Source of the DNA: Lewinellaceae bacterium
GTDB taxonomy: Bacteria > Bacteroidota > Bacteroidia > Chitinophagales > Saprospiraceae
Direction of reading: 5' to 3'
DNA: 64,000 bases
Assembly: GCA_016712415.1 (NCBI GenBank)
Contig: JADJRC010000002.1
Span: 599,815-663,814, forward strand
In this document: piece after piece, positions 36,451 through 45,443 of the stretch
Numbering within the stretch: position 1 is the first letter of the stretch
How the letters are laid out: the number at the start of each line of letters is the position of its first letter
Position numbers and translations under genes: made by a program
The notes under the pieces: generated by a model
Told to the model about the DNA's origin: nothing
Databases searched by the model: none
The model's input: only the letters and a program-made list of their open reading frames with translations

Positions 36451-36691
36451 TAAGGAAACACGGGTAATTTGCTTTTTTACCGATCCCGACGGGTGTTTAC
36501 TGCTGCGACAACAAAGCCGCAAAGTCAATGCAGGTTTGCCAAATGTAATCGTGGGTTTGTCCTGTTGTAAACACCCGTCCGCTCTGTAAGGGAGTAAGAT
36601 GCGATGCTGCCCGCATTGGGATCGGACAGGTGTTTACAACATGACAAGGGAACACAGGTGCGTTGCGTTTAACCGATCCCGACGGGTGTTT
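36451..36691. repeat. Intergenic repeats: two ~50-bp direct copies and one inverted partial copy
   Basis: Copies at about 36451-36500 and 36642-36691 share GGAAACAC..GGT and a perfect CCGATCCCGACGGGTGTTTAC end; an inverted fragment (AAACACCCGTCCG) is near 36576 and another GGTGTTTACAAC near 36631. They fill the 36366-36722 gap between the YHYH protein and the dihaem gene; no ORF there. Confidence 0.65.
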
Positions 36692-36722
36692 ACAACGTGA
36701 CCAGGAACGAAAGCAGTCCCCC

Positions 36723-37755
36723 TCACTCTCCCGGAAATCCCAAGCTCCGGTCAAACAAAAAATCCCGGTCTGTCAGCGTCAGCAGAAAAGCGACGAGGTC
36801 GATTTTTTCTTCGTGGCTGAGCGCGATAGGTTGCCGGAGCCTTGCATCAGGCGTTGTGCTTTGCTGAACGCCCTGGGTATAGTGTTGCACCACTTGCGAC
36901 AGTTTTTTGAAACGCCCGTCGTGCATGTACGGGTAGGTGAACTGGATGTTGCGCAGCGTCGGCACTTTGAATTTGAGCGAATCGGCGGGGTTTCGGGTGA
37001 TATTGAGGCGCCCGAAGTCCTGAAAGGGCCGTGTCGACGGGCAGGCCGTTGTTGCCAAAGCCGCCATCGGTGAACAGCGGCTCGGTGTGGCAGGCAGCGC
37101 AGTGGGCGCGGAAGATGGCCAGGCCGTTCAGTTCCTGTGCGCTGAATTCGCCGCCGGGCGCTTTCCGGATGTATTTGTCGTACCTCGAGTTGTATGAGTT
37201 GAGCATCAGCACAAACTGCGACAGCGCCAGCAGCGTTTTTTGTCCCGTGGCCAGGCTGTCGCCAAAAGCGGCGCGGAACAGCCTGCGGTATTTGTCCGAG
37301 GCATTCAGTTTCCGCACGACGTTTTCCATCGTTTCATCCATCTCTGCAGCGCTGGTAATCGGGCTGAGCGGCTGCATGTCGAGGTGGTTGACGCCGCCGT
37401 CCCACATAAAAGTCTTGCTCCAGGCCATGTTCAGGATGGCCGGGGCGTTTCTCGTGCCGACCCTGCCGCCGATGCCGTGGCTCAGCGCGTGATCCACATG
37501 CGCAAAGCCCGTGGCCTGCAGGTGGCAACTTGCACAGGAAACGGTGGTGTCGCGGGAGAGCAACGGGTCGTAAAACAGTTGCCGCCCCAACTGAAAACCC
37601 GCGTCGGTGACGGGATTTTTGGAAAAATCATACACCGGCGCCGGCCAGCCCTCGGGCACGACAAACGCAATGCCGTCTTTCACATCGGTAAAGGAAAGCA
37701 GGGCCAAAAACAGGCCGCACAGGGCGACAATGAATGTGATTTTTGAACGCAGCAT
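36723..37755 (-). pseudogene. Dihaem cytochrome c peroxidase / MbnH-like protein, one-base frameshift
   Basis: Start ATG 37755, directly after the MbnP stop. A signal peptide (IVALCGLFLALLSF) leads to two haem c motifs, SCASCHLQATGF and HCAACHTEPLF, the hallmark of the CcpA/MauG family. Near 37025 an extra base in CCCTTT shifts the frame: the first frame gives NNGLPVDTALSG, the next frame resumes FQDFGRLNITRN, then VPTLRNIQFTYPYMHDGRF (typical family block with the second axial ligand). The joined protein is ~345 residues, normal size. Next to MbnP it is probably the MbnH-type enzyme that oxidises a MbnP tryptophan to kynurenine, rather than a true peroxidase. The frameshift may be a sequencing error. 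Confidence 0.85.
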
Positions 37756-38484
37756 TTATTCCGGACTAAATATACCTGAAAAATAGTCCGCCAGTTGGGC
37801 GGCTTGTTTCGAGGGCAGCATAACGCTGTTGGTTTGGGCGAGTTGCAGGCGGCTGAAAAAACGGCCCAGGTCGGCGGCGATGCGCAGGTCGGTGGTGGCG
37901 TTTTCCCCGATACGCAGGTTTTGCAGCGGCAATTCCACTTTTCTGACCGTCTGGTGGGGCGGCATGTACCCGCCGAGATGAAAGGTGAAAGCGTGGTGCA
38001 GGGTGTTGCAGGCATTACTTCGGCCTTCGATCTTGACGTTCACGTAACCGGTATTCCAGGCCCAGTACATGCCCCTGGTAGGATCGAGGTCGCCGCCCAT
38101 CGCGCCGGAAACGTTGGTCAGACTGTCGGTGCCGACGTTAAAGAAGAAGGTGTCGTAAACGCCGATCGGGATATTTTCCAGCGCGATCAAGCAGTTGCCG
38201 TCTTCACCGGCGTCAATCAGGTGGTAACTGTCTTTTTCTGAAAAAACGACGCCGTTTTTACCTTTTAACCGCAAGGTCGAAAGGTAAAAACGGAGCATAT
38301 CCACATACAGGCTGTCGCCGTTTTGGATGTGGTATAACCGGTTTTCCAGGATCAGCGGTTTCCCATCAACCAACGGCACGAGTGTGATGCGCAGCGTTCC
38401 CATGGCAGGGCGCCCGGAAAATCCGCAAACTGTTATCAGCAGCACGGCAGCAAACAAGCCTTGTCGGACAGGATGTATCGGCAT
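37756..38484 (-). CDS. MbnP-family periplasmic copper-binding protein
   Basis: 242 residues with a signal peptide (GLFAAVLLITVCGF). Family features: RLYHIQNGDSLYVDMLRFYL near residue 50, SYHLIDAGEDG, GVYDTFFFNVGTDS, RGMYWAWNTGYVNVKIEG with the Trp cluster where MbnP carries kynurenine, and HHAFTFHLGGY. MbnP binds Cu(I) and is modified by MbnH, whose homologue starts on the next base (TAA immediately followed by ATG). Only 2 bases separate it from the upstream sensor gene, so the four or five genes 39920-36723 form one operon. Confidence 0.87.
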   Translation of the reverse strand: MPIHPVRQGLFAAVLLITVCGFSGRPAMGTLRITLVPLVDGKPLILENRLYHIQNGDSLYVDMLRFYLSTLRLKGKNGVVFSEKDSYHLIDAGEDGNCLIALENIPIGVYDTFFFNVGTDSLTNVSGAMGGDLDPTRGMYWAWNTGYVNVKIEGRSNACNTLHHAFTFHLGGYMPPHQTVRKVELPLQNLRIGENATTDLRIAADLGRFFSRLQLAQTNSVMLPSKQAAQLADYFSGIFSPE

Positions 38485-38486
38485 GA

Positions 38487-38960
38487 TCAGTTTGGTCTTG
38501 GCGGGCGATTGTCCCTGCGCGGCGGCAGGATGACCTGCATCAGGTCGGGCAGCAGTGCGTCGAAACGGGTGCGTTGCTCCGGAGTGCAGAGCGCCTTCAG
38601 GTCGGCGAAATGCTGAAAGGTGACCGATGCCCGCTCCTGCTGGATACGGGTCAGGACGGCCTGTAGGGAGTCGCGCCGGGCGATATCGACGGTATCGTTT
38701 TTCAGCAGGGCAAAATATTGTTCCAGCGCATCGCGGTAGGCGCGGTCGGCGGTCCGCATCTGCTCGTGGTGCGCCGACTTGAGTTGCTCGAATTTTTGCT
38801 GCTGCGCGGCATCGAGTTGTAAGTGTTGCACGATGCGCCGGCCCGGCTGCTCCGCGCCGGGCGGATGCGGCGGGCGGTGGAAAAACAAAAATCCCAGGGT
38901 GCCGAAATTCAGCAGGAGCAGGGCGATGACGGCTGTGGTGAGGAGGGTTTCTTTTTTCAT
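38487..38960 (-). CDS. Spy/CpxP/CnrX-like periplasmic heavy-metal sensor protein
   Basis: 157 residues. One N-terminal membrane anchor (TAVIALLLLNFGTLGFLF), then helical LTxxQ-like repeats: LQLDAAQQQKFEQLKSAHHE and FADLKALCTPEQRTRFD. This is the CpxP/Spy/CnrX/ZraP fold, which senses metals or binds unfolded periplasmic proteins. In the CnrX type it controls an ECF sigma factor through an anti-sigma protein, which fits the adjacent genes. His-rich HHEQ and the His pair near the N-terminus could bind metal (inference). Confidence 0.82.
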   Translation of the reverse strand: MKKETLLTTAVIALLLLNFGTLGFLFFHRPPHPPGAEQPGRRIVQHLQLDAAQQQKFEQLKSAHHEQMRTADRAYRDALEQYFALLKNDTVDIARRDSLQAVLTRIQQERASVTFQHFADLKALCTPEQRTRFDALLPDLMQVILPPRRDNRPPRPN

Positions 38961-39021
38961 GGTAAACAGAGGTTGGGGCGCTATGCTTTGTTTTTTGTTG
39001 GTTGTTCGGGCGCGCTATGCG

Positions 39022-39318
39022 TCAGTACAGGTCAAAATTGGCAGCATTCAGTTGGTAGATCGATGTGTCGGGCGGCACAGACACCTCCGGGTACCGCTGT
39101 GCCAGGGCCCTGATATTGGCTGTAAGCAGCAGGGCCAGGAAGGCGGCGGCCAGCGCCAGGTAAGGGCGGCGCACGACGTGCATTTGTGCGGCAGGGTTCG
39201 CTGCTTTGAGCCTCGCGCGGATGCCGTCGTACAGGTGCGTGCCGGGTTCAGCCCGTTTGGCGCCTTCGAGGCTGCCCATGATGCGGTCTTTCCATGCTTC
39301 TTTTTCCATAGGATGCAT
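39022..39318 (-). CDS. Small single-pass membrane protein, candidate anti-sigma factor
   Basis: 98 residues; ATG 39309 (MEKEAWKDRIMGSLEGAKRA) is a possible alternative start. An N-terminal cytoplasmic helix of ~45 residues precedes one membrane segment (YLALAAAFLALLLTANIRAL) and a short periplasmic tail. No zinc-finger motif. Its place between the ECF sigma gene (17-base gap) and the metal-sensor gene, plus topology like CnrY, make it the likely anti-sigma factor, but no sequence family was recognised. Confidence 0.6.
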   Translation of the reverse strand: MHPMEKEAWKDRIMGSLEGAKRAEPGTHLYDGIRARLKAANPAAQMHVVRRPYLALAAAFLALLLTANIRALAQRYPEVSVPPDTSIYQLNAANFDLY

Positions 39319-39335
39319 TGTTGTGTGTTTAGACG

Positions 39336-39920
39336 CTATTTCCGTTTAAATCCTTCGGCCGGGAAAAAATTATCGAGTTGCTTGCGCAAATTGGCTTTGG
39401 CGCGTTGCAGCAGCGATTCCACTGCTTTGAGCGACAGTTCCATCACGTCGGCGACCTCCTGGCGCGGCATATCTTCCACAAAACTCAGGATAAACGCGGT
39501 TTTTTGCTGCTCCGGCAGCGACTGTATGGCCTGAAAGAGGATGCGGGCGTTTTCCTTTTGCTCCAGCAACACGCCCGGGTGATCGAAGTGCGGCGGCTGT
39601 TCCGCGTCGCCCGGCAGGCTGACCAGAAATCCGAAGCGTTTGCGCCGCTTGCGGTGGTTCAGCCGGTCGAGGGAAAGGTTGACGGCGATGCGGTAAACCC
39701 AGGTGTTGACCGACGACTTGCCCTCAAAACGGGTGGCAGAGCGGTAGATGTTCACGAACACATCCTGTGTCACTTCCTCTGCCTCTGCCGGGTTTTGCAG
39801 GTAGCTGAGGGCGGTGTTGTACACCCGGCTTTTGAACAGGGCGTACAGTTTTTCCAGGGCCGGCTCGCTTCCAAGGGCTATTTGGGTGAGGAGTTCCCGG
39901 TGTAACTGGGATTCGTTCAT
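39336..39920 (-). CDS. ECF-type RNA polymerase sigma factor
   Basis: 194 residues. Sigma region 2 is in ALSYLQNPAEAEEVTQDVFV to STRFEGKSSVNTWVYRIAVN, and region 4 in LPEQQKTAFILSFVEDMPRQ then EVADVMELSLKAVESLLQRA, a clear HTH. It is first gene of the metal-response operon and probably directs RNA polymerase to its own promoter when metal stress releases it from the small membrane protein downstream. That regulation is by analogy with CnrYXH. Confidence 0.93.
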   Translation of the reverse strand: MNESQLHRELLTQIALGSEPALEKLYALFKSRVYNTALSYLQNPAEAEEVTQDVFVNIYRSATRFEGKSSVNTWVYRIAVNLSLDRLNHRKRRKRFGFLVSLPGDAEQPPHFDHPGVLLEQKENARILFQAIQSLPEQQKTAFILSFVEDMPRQEVADVMELSLKAVESLLQRAKANLRKQLDNFFPAEGFKRK

Positions 39921-40101
39921 GCCGGGTCAGAAGATGTTTGCGGGTTAGAAATATTCGCTGTCAGGCGTAAAAGTACACCGGATATCCGTTTCAGGCGATG
40001 GCCTGCTACAGTACCTTCCAGCATACCGCCGTGATCCGCGAACCGGGTAAGGTGTTCGGCCTGACCAGGGCGGACATCGATGACAGAAAGAGGTACTGGG
40101 T

Positions 40102-40872
40102 TTACCCTGCGGGGCGGTGCATTCCCCGGAATGTTGCCGCCAGAATACCCGCCGATACGGCCGCATTCAGCGATTCCGCGCCGCCCGAGGGGTCGCGGGG
40201 TATGGTCAGTCTGTGGGTCAGCAGGGCTTCCGCTTCCGCGCTTAACCCCCGGCCTTCATTACCAACGACGATCAGTCCGCGCTCGGGCAACACGGTCTCG
40301 AATAGATTATCGCCGTCGAGTACCGCTCCGGCAACGGGCGTTCCCGGTGTTTGGCGCAGCCATTCATCCAAAGGTATTTCAGCGGTCTGCACCCGGAATA
40401 TCGCGCCCATGCTTGCCTGCACGGCTTTCGGGCTGAAGGCATCCGCGCTGTCGGGCGAGCAGATGACGGCAGGCAGGCCAAACCAGTCGGCGATACGAAG
40501 TATGGTGCCCAGGTTGCCGGGATCCTGAATACCATCGAGATAAAAACAATAGTTCCCGGCCGTAAGGTCCGGAGAAAGGTGCTCGTCGGGCATTTCGGCA
40601 ACGGCCATGACGGGCGCCGGCGTGGTCAGGGTGGATATTTTTTTCAGATCGGCCTCATCGACCGGGTTAAATATTTGCAAAAAGGGTTGCAGCAACGCGG
40701 CGTTTTGTCCGGCCCAGCGTTCAAGACCATAAATAGCCGAAACGGGGATGCGCTTTTGGGTGAGCAGTTCAGTCACCATTTTCTCGCCCTCCAGCGTGAA
40801 TTTTCGATACTTTTGCCGGTACTTTTTTACCCGCAGGGCGGTAAGCCATTTGATTTGATTGTGCGATAACAC
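40102..40872 (-). CDS. TrmH/SpoU family RNA 2'-O-methyltransferase
   Basis: 256 residues. N-terminal substrate-binding region (LTALRVKKYRQKYRKFTLEG, the motif of RNA 2-O ribose methyltransferase substrate-binding domains), then the SPOUT knot: FYLDGIQDPGNLGTILRIAD (motif 1), GLIVVGNEGRGLS (motif 2) and LTIPRDPSGGAESLNAAVSA (motif 3) with SAM-binding residues. The target is probably 23S rRNA or tRNA ribose. Divergent from the tamL-like gene 44 bases away, a conserved Bacteroidota arrangement. Confidence 0.92.
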   Translation of the reverse strand: MLSHNQIKWLTALRVKKYRQKYRKFTLEGEKMVTELLTQKRIPVSAIYGLERWAGQNAALLQPFLQIFNPVDEADLKKISTLTTPAPVMAVAEMPDEHLSPDLTAGNYCFYLDGIQDPGNLGTILRIADWFGLPAVICSPDSADAFSPKAVQASMGAIFRVQTAEIPLDEWLRQTPGTPVAGAVLDGDNLFETVLPERGLIVVGNEGRGLSAEAEALLTHRLTIPRDPSGGAESLNAAVSAGILAATFRGMHRPAG

Positions 40873-40916
40873 CTTTTTTATTTTTTGCTGCCGTCAATGT
40901 TTTATACTCAATTTCA

Positions 40917-43442
40917 ATGAATTATACACAACCAGGCGATAAGAGGAATGATGTGGAAGCAGCCGGATGCGTGTCCGGCAGGCGCCTGTTGTGTGCGTGC
41001 CGGGCAAGGGTTTTGTTTTTTATCCTTGCTGCGGCGATGCTGCTTGGCGCCTGCAATGTTACGAAGCATCTGGACCATGCCAAAGGCGAACGCCTGCTGG
41101 TGAAAAATTCTATCCAGATAAAATCGGAGAAAAGGCTCCGGTATTCGGTTCGGGCGCCCCTCATGTACGAACTCAACGCGTTGTACAAACAACAACCCAA
41201 CCGAATGCCCCTGGTGTTGTTCCGCCAGCCCAGCCGGCTCTGGTTCTATTATACTTTTCGCGACAAGAAGTCAAAACTTGCAAAGTGGGTCATCAACAAG
41301 ATTGCCGAAGAGCCGGCCATTTTCGATCGCCGCCTCACCCAGATCACGGCGCAAAATTTTGAGAACCAGATGCGGCAACGCGGGTATCTGCTGGCCCAAT
41401 GCGATTATGAGGTCAAAGGCAAAGGCAAAAACTACCTGTCGGGCTCCGACCCCTATTTCAATGCACGTTTCGATTCGATGATGACGGGCAAACGCGTGCA
41501 GGTAAAATACACGATCGCGCTCGGGCCCCTTTTCACCATCGATACCGTGCGTTTTGAAAGCCAGGACAGCGCCGTCCTGAAAATTCTCGCCGCCACAGCG
41601 GGCCGTTCGTTCCTGAAACGCGGCGATCCGCTCGATGGCCATACCTTCGATGCGGAAAAACTCCGGGTCACCGGCGAGTTGAAAAACCGGGGCTATGCCT
41701 ATTTCACCCCCAGTTTTGTGACATTCGCGGGCGATAGCACGGATACCCGGACCAACGTCACCGTGGAAGTGCTCACTCCCAGCGACAGCACGGTGCACCA
41801 AACCTATACTATCGGCAACATCGAGGTGTTTTCCAATGTGCGGCCTGATATCATGGCGATCCGGAATGACACCGTTATCGGCGGAATCAATTTCCGATCC
41901 GCCAGCACGCAGTTCAGGGTAAAACCCGAGCACCTGTACAATTCCATCAACATCAAACCACACAGTCCATACCGCCAGGAAGATTTCGACAACACGATCC
42001 GCAACCTGAACGCACTCGGCATATTCCGGTTTGTATCCGTCAAGCCCAAGCAGGACACGATCAATCCCGGAATGATCAACGTGGAGATGCTGGTCACGCC
42101 CAACAAGCGTATATCGCTCGGCGCCGACGTAGACCTCAACTCCTCCACCAGTTCGAGCGCCCTGGCCCGCAACCTGCTGGGTATTTCGTCGTCGCTGACC
42201 TTCCGCAACCGCAACCTGTTCCGGGGAGCAGAAAACCTGCAAACCAACGCCCAGTACAACGTCGAGTTCGATGTCGCCACGCGTAACCGCTTTATCTTTT
42301 CGCAGGAGTTCAAACTCCAGAACCAACTGGTGTTCCCGCGTTTCTTCGACTACCTGGGACTGTGGAACAGCGTGCACCGCCTGCACAAGGACTCCCTGCG
42401 CCGTGAAAATTCGTTTTATAAAAAACTGAAAAACGCCGGGCAGGCGCGGCTTGTGCTGAGTTATAACCACCTGGATCTCATTGACTTCTATGTTTATAAC
42501 CTCTTCAACGCCTCCTTTGGTTACGACCTGCGCGTATCGGAGCACCAATATTCATTCGACCACGTGGGTATCGATGTGTTGCGGCCAAAAATCCGCGCCC
42601 AGTTCGATTCGATATTCGGAGAGAACGAGTTCCTGAAGAACAGTTTCGGCAAACAACTCTTCACCGGTTTTTTCCTGCGCGCCTTCAACTATTCCTACAA
42701 CGGGACCAATAACCGCTTTGGCGAACGCTGGTTTTTCAGGCTCAATACCGACCTGTCCGGACTGGAGGAACTGGCCCTGCACCGCCTGTGGTCGTCGCTT
42801 TTCGGCAAACAAACCTGGAAACTATCCGATCTCGACTTTGCCCAGTATTTTCGGCTTGACATGGACGGGGTGTACACCCGCGATTTCCGAAAATCGCTGA
42901 CCGGGGTGATCCGGGTGGGTTCCGGCGTCGCCGTCCCCTTCGGCGACGAAAAGACCGTACCCTATGTAAAACAGTATTTTGTGGGCGGCCCCACCAGTTT
43001 ACGCGCCTGGCGTATCCGGGAGATCGGGCCCGGCGGTTATGTGCCGCGCGATTCCCTGACCAATGAAATACGCCCCAACACCTCACAGCCGTTTTTTCAG
43101 GCTGCCGATTTCCGGTTTGAATTCAATGCGGAATTGCGTTTCGATATCTTCTCCTGGTTCAAGGGCGCCGTTTTTGTGGATGGCGGCAATATCTGGACGC
43201 TCCGCAAAGACGACATGCGTCCGGGATCACAACTCGACTGGAATTCGTACAAAAACATTGCCCTCGGCACGGGCTTCGGCATCCGCGGCGATTTCAGTTA
43301 CCTCGTCATCCGCTTCGACGCCGGCCTCAAACTGCGCAGCCCTTATGCCGACGACCAGGGGCATTACTGGATTCCCAACCGGATATCCAAACTCCAGCTC
43401 CGGGACTTCAACCCCAACCTAGCCGTCGGGCTACCCTTCTGA
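40917..43442 (+). CDS. TamL-like BamA/TamA-family outer membrane lipoprotein
   Basis: 841 residues from ATG 40917. An N-terminal hydrophobic stretch ends in AAAMLLGAC (lipobox, Cys ~43), so it is probably a lipoprotein, as in Bacteroidota TamL. POTRA-like repeats fill residues ~60-430 (YTIGNIEVFSNVRPDIMAIR, LGIFRFVSVKPKQDTINPG). The Omp85 barrel follows with VGGPTSLRAWRIREIGPGG, which contains the conserved loop-6 RxWR-type element, and ends LRDFNPNLAVGLPF with a C-terminal aromatic residue. It inserts or transports outer membrane proteins. A TamB gene normally follows, but here a DUF937 gene does. Confidence 0.88.
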   Translation: MNYTQPGDKRNDVEAAGCVSGRRLLCACRARVLFFILAAAMLLGACNVTKHLDHAKGERLLVKNSIQIKSEKRLRYSVRAPLMYELNALYKQQPNRMPLVLFRQPSRLWFYYTFRDKKSKLAKWVINKIAEEPAIFDRRLTQITAQNFENQMRQRGYLLAQCDYEVKGKGKNYLSGSDPYFNARFDSMMTGKRVQVKYTIALGPLFTIDTVRFESQDSAVLKILAATAGRSFLKRGDPLDGHTFDAEKLRVTGELKNRGYAYFTPSFVTFAGDSTDTRTNVTVEVLTPSDSTVHQTYTIGNIEVFSNVRPDIMAIRNDTVIGGINFRSASTQFRVKPEHLYNSINIKPHSPYRQEDFDNTIRNLNALGIFRFVSVKPKQDTINPGMINVEMLVTPNKRISLGADVDLNSSTSSSALARNLLGISSSLTFRNRNLFRGAENLQTNAQYNVEFDVATRNRFIFSQEFKLQNQLVFPRFFDYLGLWNSVHRLHKDSLRRENSFYKKLKNAGQARLVLSYNHLDLIDFYVYNLFNASFGYDLRVSEHQYSFDHVGIDVLRPKIRAQFDSIFGENEFLKNSFGKQLFTGFFLRAFNYSYNGTNNRFGERWFFRLNTDLSGLEELALHRLWSSLFGKQTWKLSDLDFAQYFRLDMDGVYTRDFRKSLTGVIRVGSGVAVPFGDEKTVPYVKQYFVGGPTSLRAWRIREIGPGGYVPRDSLTNEIRPNTSQPFFQAADFRFEFNAELRFDIFSWFKGAVFVDGGNIWTLRKDDMRPGSQLDWNSYKNIALGTGFGIRGDFSYLVIRFDAGLKLRSPYADDQGHYWIPNRISKLQLRDFNPNLAVGLPF

Positions 43443-43444
43443 AT

Positions 43445-44029
43445 ATGGACAGCCTGCTCGACACCTTCAGGGCGCAGATCAGCCCCGCATTCGTGGCACA
43501 ACACGCCGCCCGGCTCAGCGAAAGGGAAGGCGGCATTTCAAAGGCACTTGCGGGCCTGGCGCCAGCCTTGCTCGCCGGTATCCTGAACAGGGCGGATGAC
43601 CCGGCGTTCATGGCGCAATTGCACCGCAACATCACCGGCGCCAGCGGGGGGCAGTCGGCCACTACCTTTCCCGGCATCATATTCGGCGCCAGATTACCTG
43701 CAGTTGTCCATGCCCTCGCCGCCTATTCCGGCACCCGCACGGCCTCTGTCCATGCCCTGCTCGACAGCGTCGGCCCCATGATTGCCGGACTGCTGAAAAC
43801 CCGCACAAGCCCTGAAAATACTGATGCCTCCGTCATTGCCGACATACTCCGCGATGAAAGCAACAGCATCCTGGGGGCCCTGCCCACCGGACTCGCTTCC
43901 ATCCTCGACCTGACGATAGCCGCCACCCCGGAAACCCCTGCGCCTCAACCGCACTACAGCGACTGGCTGTTGCCCTTGCTGCTCCTGCTGGCGCTGGGCA
44001 GCGGGTTGTTGTTTTACCTGAAAGCATAG
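43445..44029 (+). CDS. DUF937 family protein with C-terminal membrane anchor
   Basis: 194 residues, starting 3 bases after the tamL-like stop. The N-terminal ~140 residues are helical with the DUF937 pattern (REGGISKALAGLAPALLAGI, then DSVGPMIAGLLKT and SNSILGALPTGLAS). A single membrane helix (WLLPLLLLLALGSGLLFYL) closes the protein. Related YidB/DUF937-OmpA proteins have no firm function. Translational coupling to the upstream barrel gene suggests an envelope role. Confidence 0.75.
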   Translation: MDSLLDTFRAQISPAFVAQHAARLSEREGGISKALAGLAPALLAGILNRADDPAFMAQLHRNITGASGGQSATTFPGIIFGARLPAVVHALAAYSGTRTASVHALLDSVGPMIAGLLKTRTSPENTDASVIADILRDESNSILGALPTGLASILDLTIAATPETPAPQPHYSDWLLPLLLLLALGSGLLFYLKA

Positions 44030-44076
44030 CGTGTACCGCACCCCGCAGACGGCGCCATAAAACACCGGCAAGTCAC

Positions 44077-44084
44077 TACCTTTG
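44077..44084 (+). promoter_or_regulatory. -7 box for kbl
   Basis: TACCTTTG followed by TCAC matches the Bacteroidota -7 consensus, 58 bases before ATG 44142. A -33 TTG is not evident. Confidence 0.55.
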
Positions 44085-44141
44085 TCACCCGAAATCAGGC
44101 TCCGCTGAGACCTTGCAACCATTCTAACCAACCACTTCAAT

Positions 44142-45332
44142 ATGTATACAAACGTCGAACCGGCGCTGGAGCGCGAATTACAGGGCATCCGTGATGCCGG
44201 ACTTTTCAAGGAAGAGCGCATCATCACCTCGCCACAGGGGCCGGTGATTGATACCACGACCCAGCACGAGGTGCTGAACTTTTGCGCCAACAACTATCTC
44301 GGCCTGAGCAGTCACCCTGCAGTGATAGAAGCAGCCATCGAAGCGATCCGGACGCACGGCTTCGGGTTGTCGTCGGTGCGCTTTATCTGCGGCACGCAGG
44401 ATATCCACAAGGAACTGGAGGGCCGTATTGCCACATTTCTCGGTATGGAAGACGCCATCCTGTACGCTGCAGCGTTCGACGCCAACGGGGGCTTGTTCGA
44501 ACCTTTGCTGGGTGAAGAAGACGCCATTATCAGCGACGAACTCAACCACGCGTCCATTATCGACGGGATACGCCTGTGCAAGGCCAAACGCTTCCGGTAC
44601 AAGCACAACGATATGAATGCGCTGGAGGACTGCCTGAAAGAAGCCGCCGGTACACGGCGCAAACTCATTTTTACCGACGGTGCATTTTCGATGGATGGTA
44701 CCATAGCGCAACTGGACAAGATTTGCGACCTGGCCGAGCGCTACGACGCGATGGTCGGCATCGACGAGTGCCATGCCACGGGTTTTCTCGGTAAAACCGG
44801 CCGGGGCACCCATGAATACCGCAACGTGATGAACCGCATCGATATCGTGACCGGCACCCTGGGCAAGGCCCTGGGCGGCGCATCGGGTGGATTTACGGCC
44901 GCCAAAAAGGAGATCGTAGACCTGCTGCGGCAGCGCTCACGCCCCTATCTGTTTTCCAATACCGTCGCGCCGGCCATTGTGGGCGCCAGCATCAGGGTGC
45001 TCGATCTGCTGAGCAGTTCGACGGCATTGCGCGACAAACTGGAGTCCAACACCAGGTGGTTCAGGCAGGCCATGACGGCAGCGGGATTCGATATCATTCC
45101 CGGCGAGCACCCCATCGTGCCGATCATGTTGTACGAGGCGCCGCTCGCGCAGGAGTTTGCACGCCGGTTGCTGGAAAAGGGCATTTACGTGATCGGATTC
45201 TTCTACCCCGTGGTGGCGCAGGGCAAGGCGCGTATCCGCGTGCAGCTTTCTGCAGCGCACGAACAGGCGCACCTGGAAAAAGCCGTCGCGGCGTTCACCG
45301 AGGTTGGTATGCAGTTGGGGGTATTGAAATAG
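44142..45332 (+). CDS. kbl: Glycine C-acetyltransferase (2-amino-3-ketobutyrate CoA ligase)
   Basis: 396 residues. PLP enzyme of the alpha-oxoamine synthase group: NFCANNYLGLSSHPAV, FICGTQDIHKELE, DELNHASIIDGIRLCKAKR, DECHATGFLGKTGRG and the PLP-binding Lys in VTGTLGKALGGASGG. It splits 2-amino-3-oxobutyrate with CoA to glycine and acetyl-CoA in threonine breakdown, usually with threonine dehydrogenase, which is not in this window. Length and motifs are typical. Confidence 0.95.
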   Translation: MYTNVEPALERELQGIRDAGLFKEERIITSPQGPVIDTTTQHEVLNFCANNYLGLSSHPAVIEAAIEAIRTHGFGLSSVRFICGTQDIHKELEGRIATFLGMEDAILYAAAFDANGGLFEPLLGEEDAIISDELNHASIIDGIRLCKAKRFRYKHNDMNALEDCLKEAAGTRRKLIFTDGAFSMDGTIAQLDKICDLAERYDAMVGIDECHATGFLGKTGRGTHEYRNVMNRIDIVTGTLGKALGGASGGFTAAKKEIVDLLRQRSRPYLFSNTVAPAIVGASIRVLDLLSSSTALRDKLESNTRWFRQAMTAAGFDIIPGEHPIVPIMLYEAPLAQEFARRLLEKGIYVIGFFYPVVAQGKARIRVQLSAAHEQAHLEKAVAAFTEVGMQLGVLK

Positions 45333-45443
45333 CCGTTCAGGGGTAAAAACCTGTCGTTCGGCAGTTTTCGGGCAACGGAAGCCGGGATGATGCAACCATT
45401 GGCACATTCCGGCTTCTTTGTTTCTAAACAGTCGAACTAAGCT

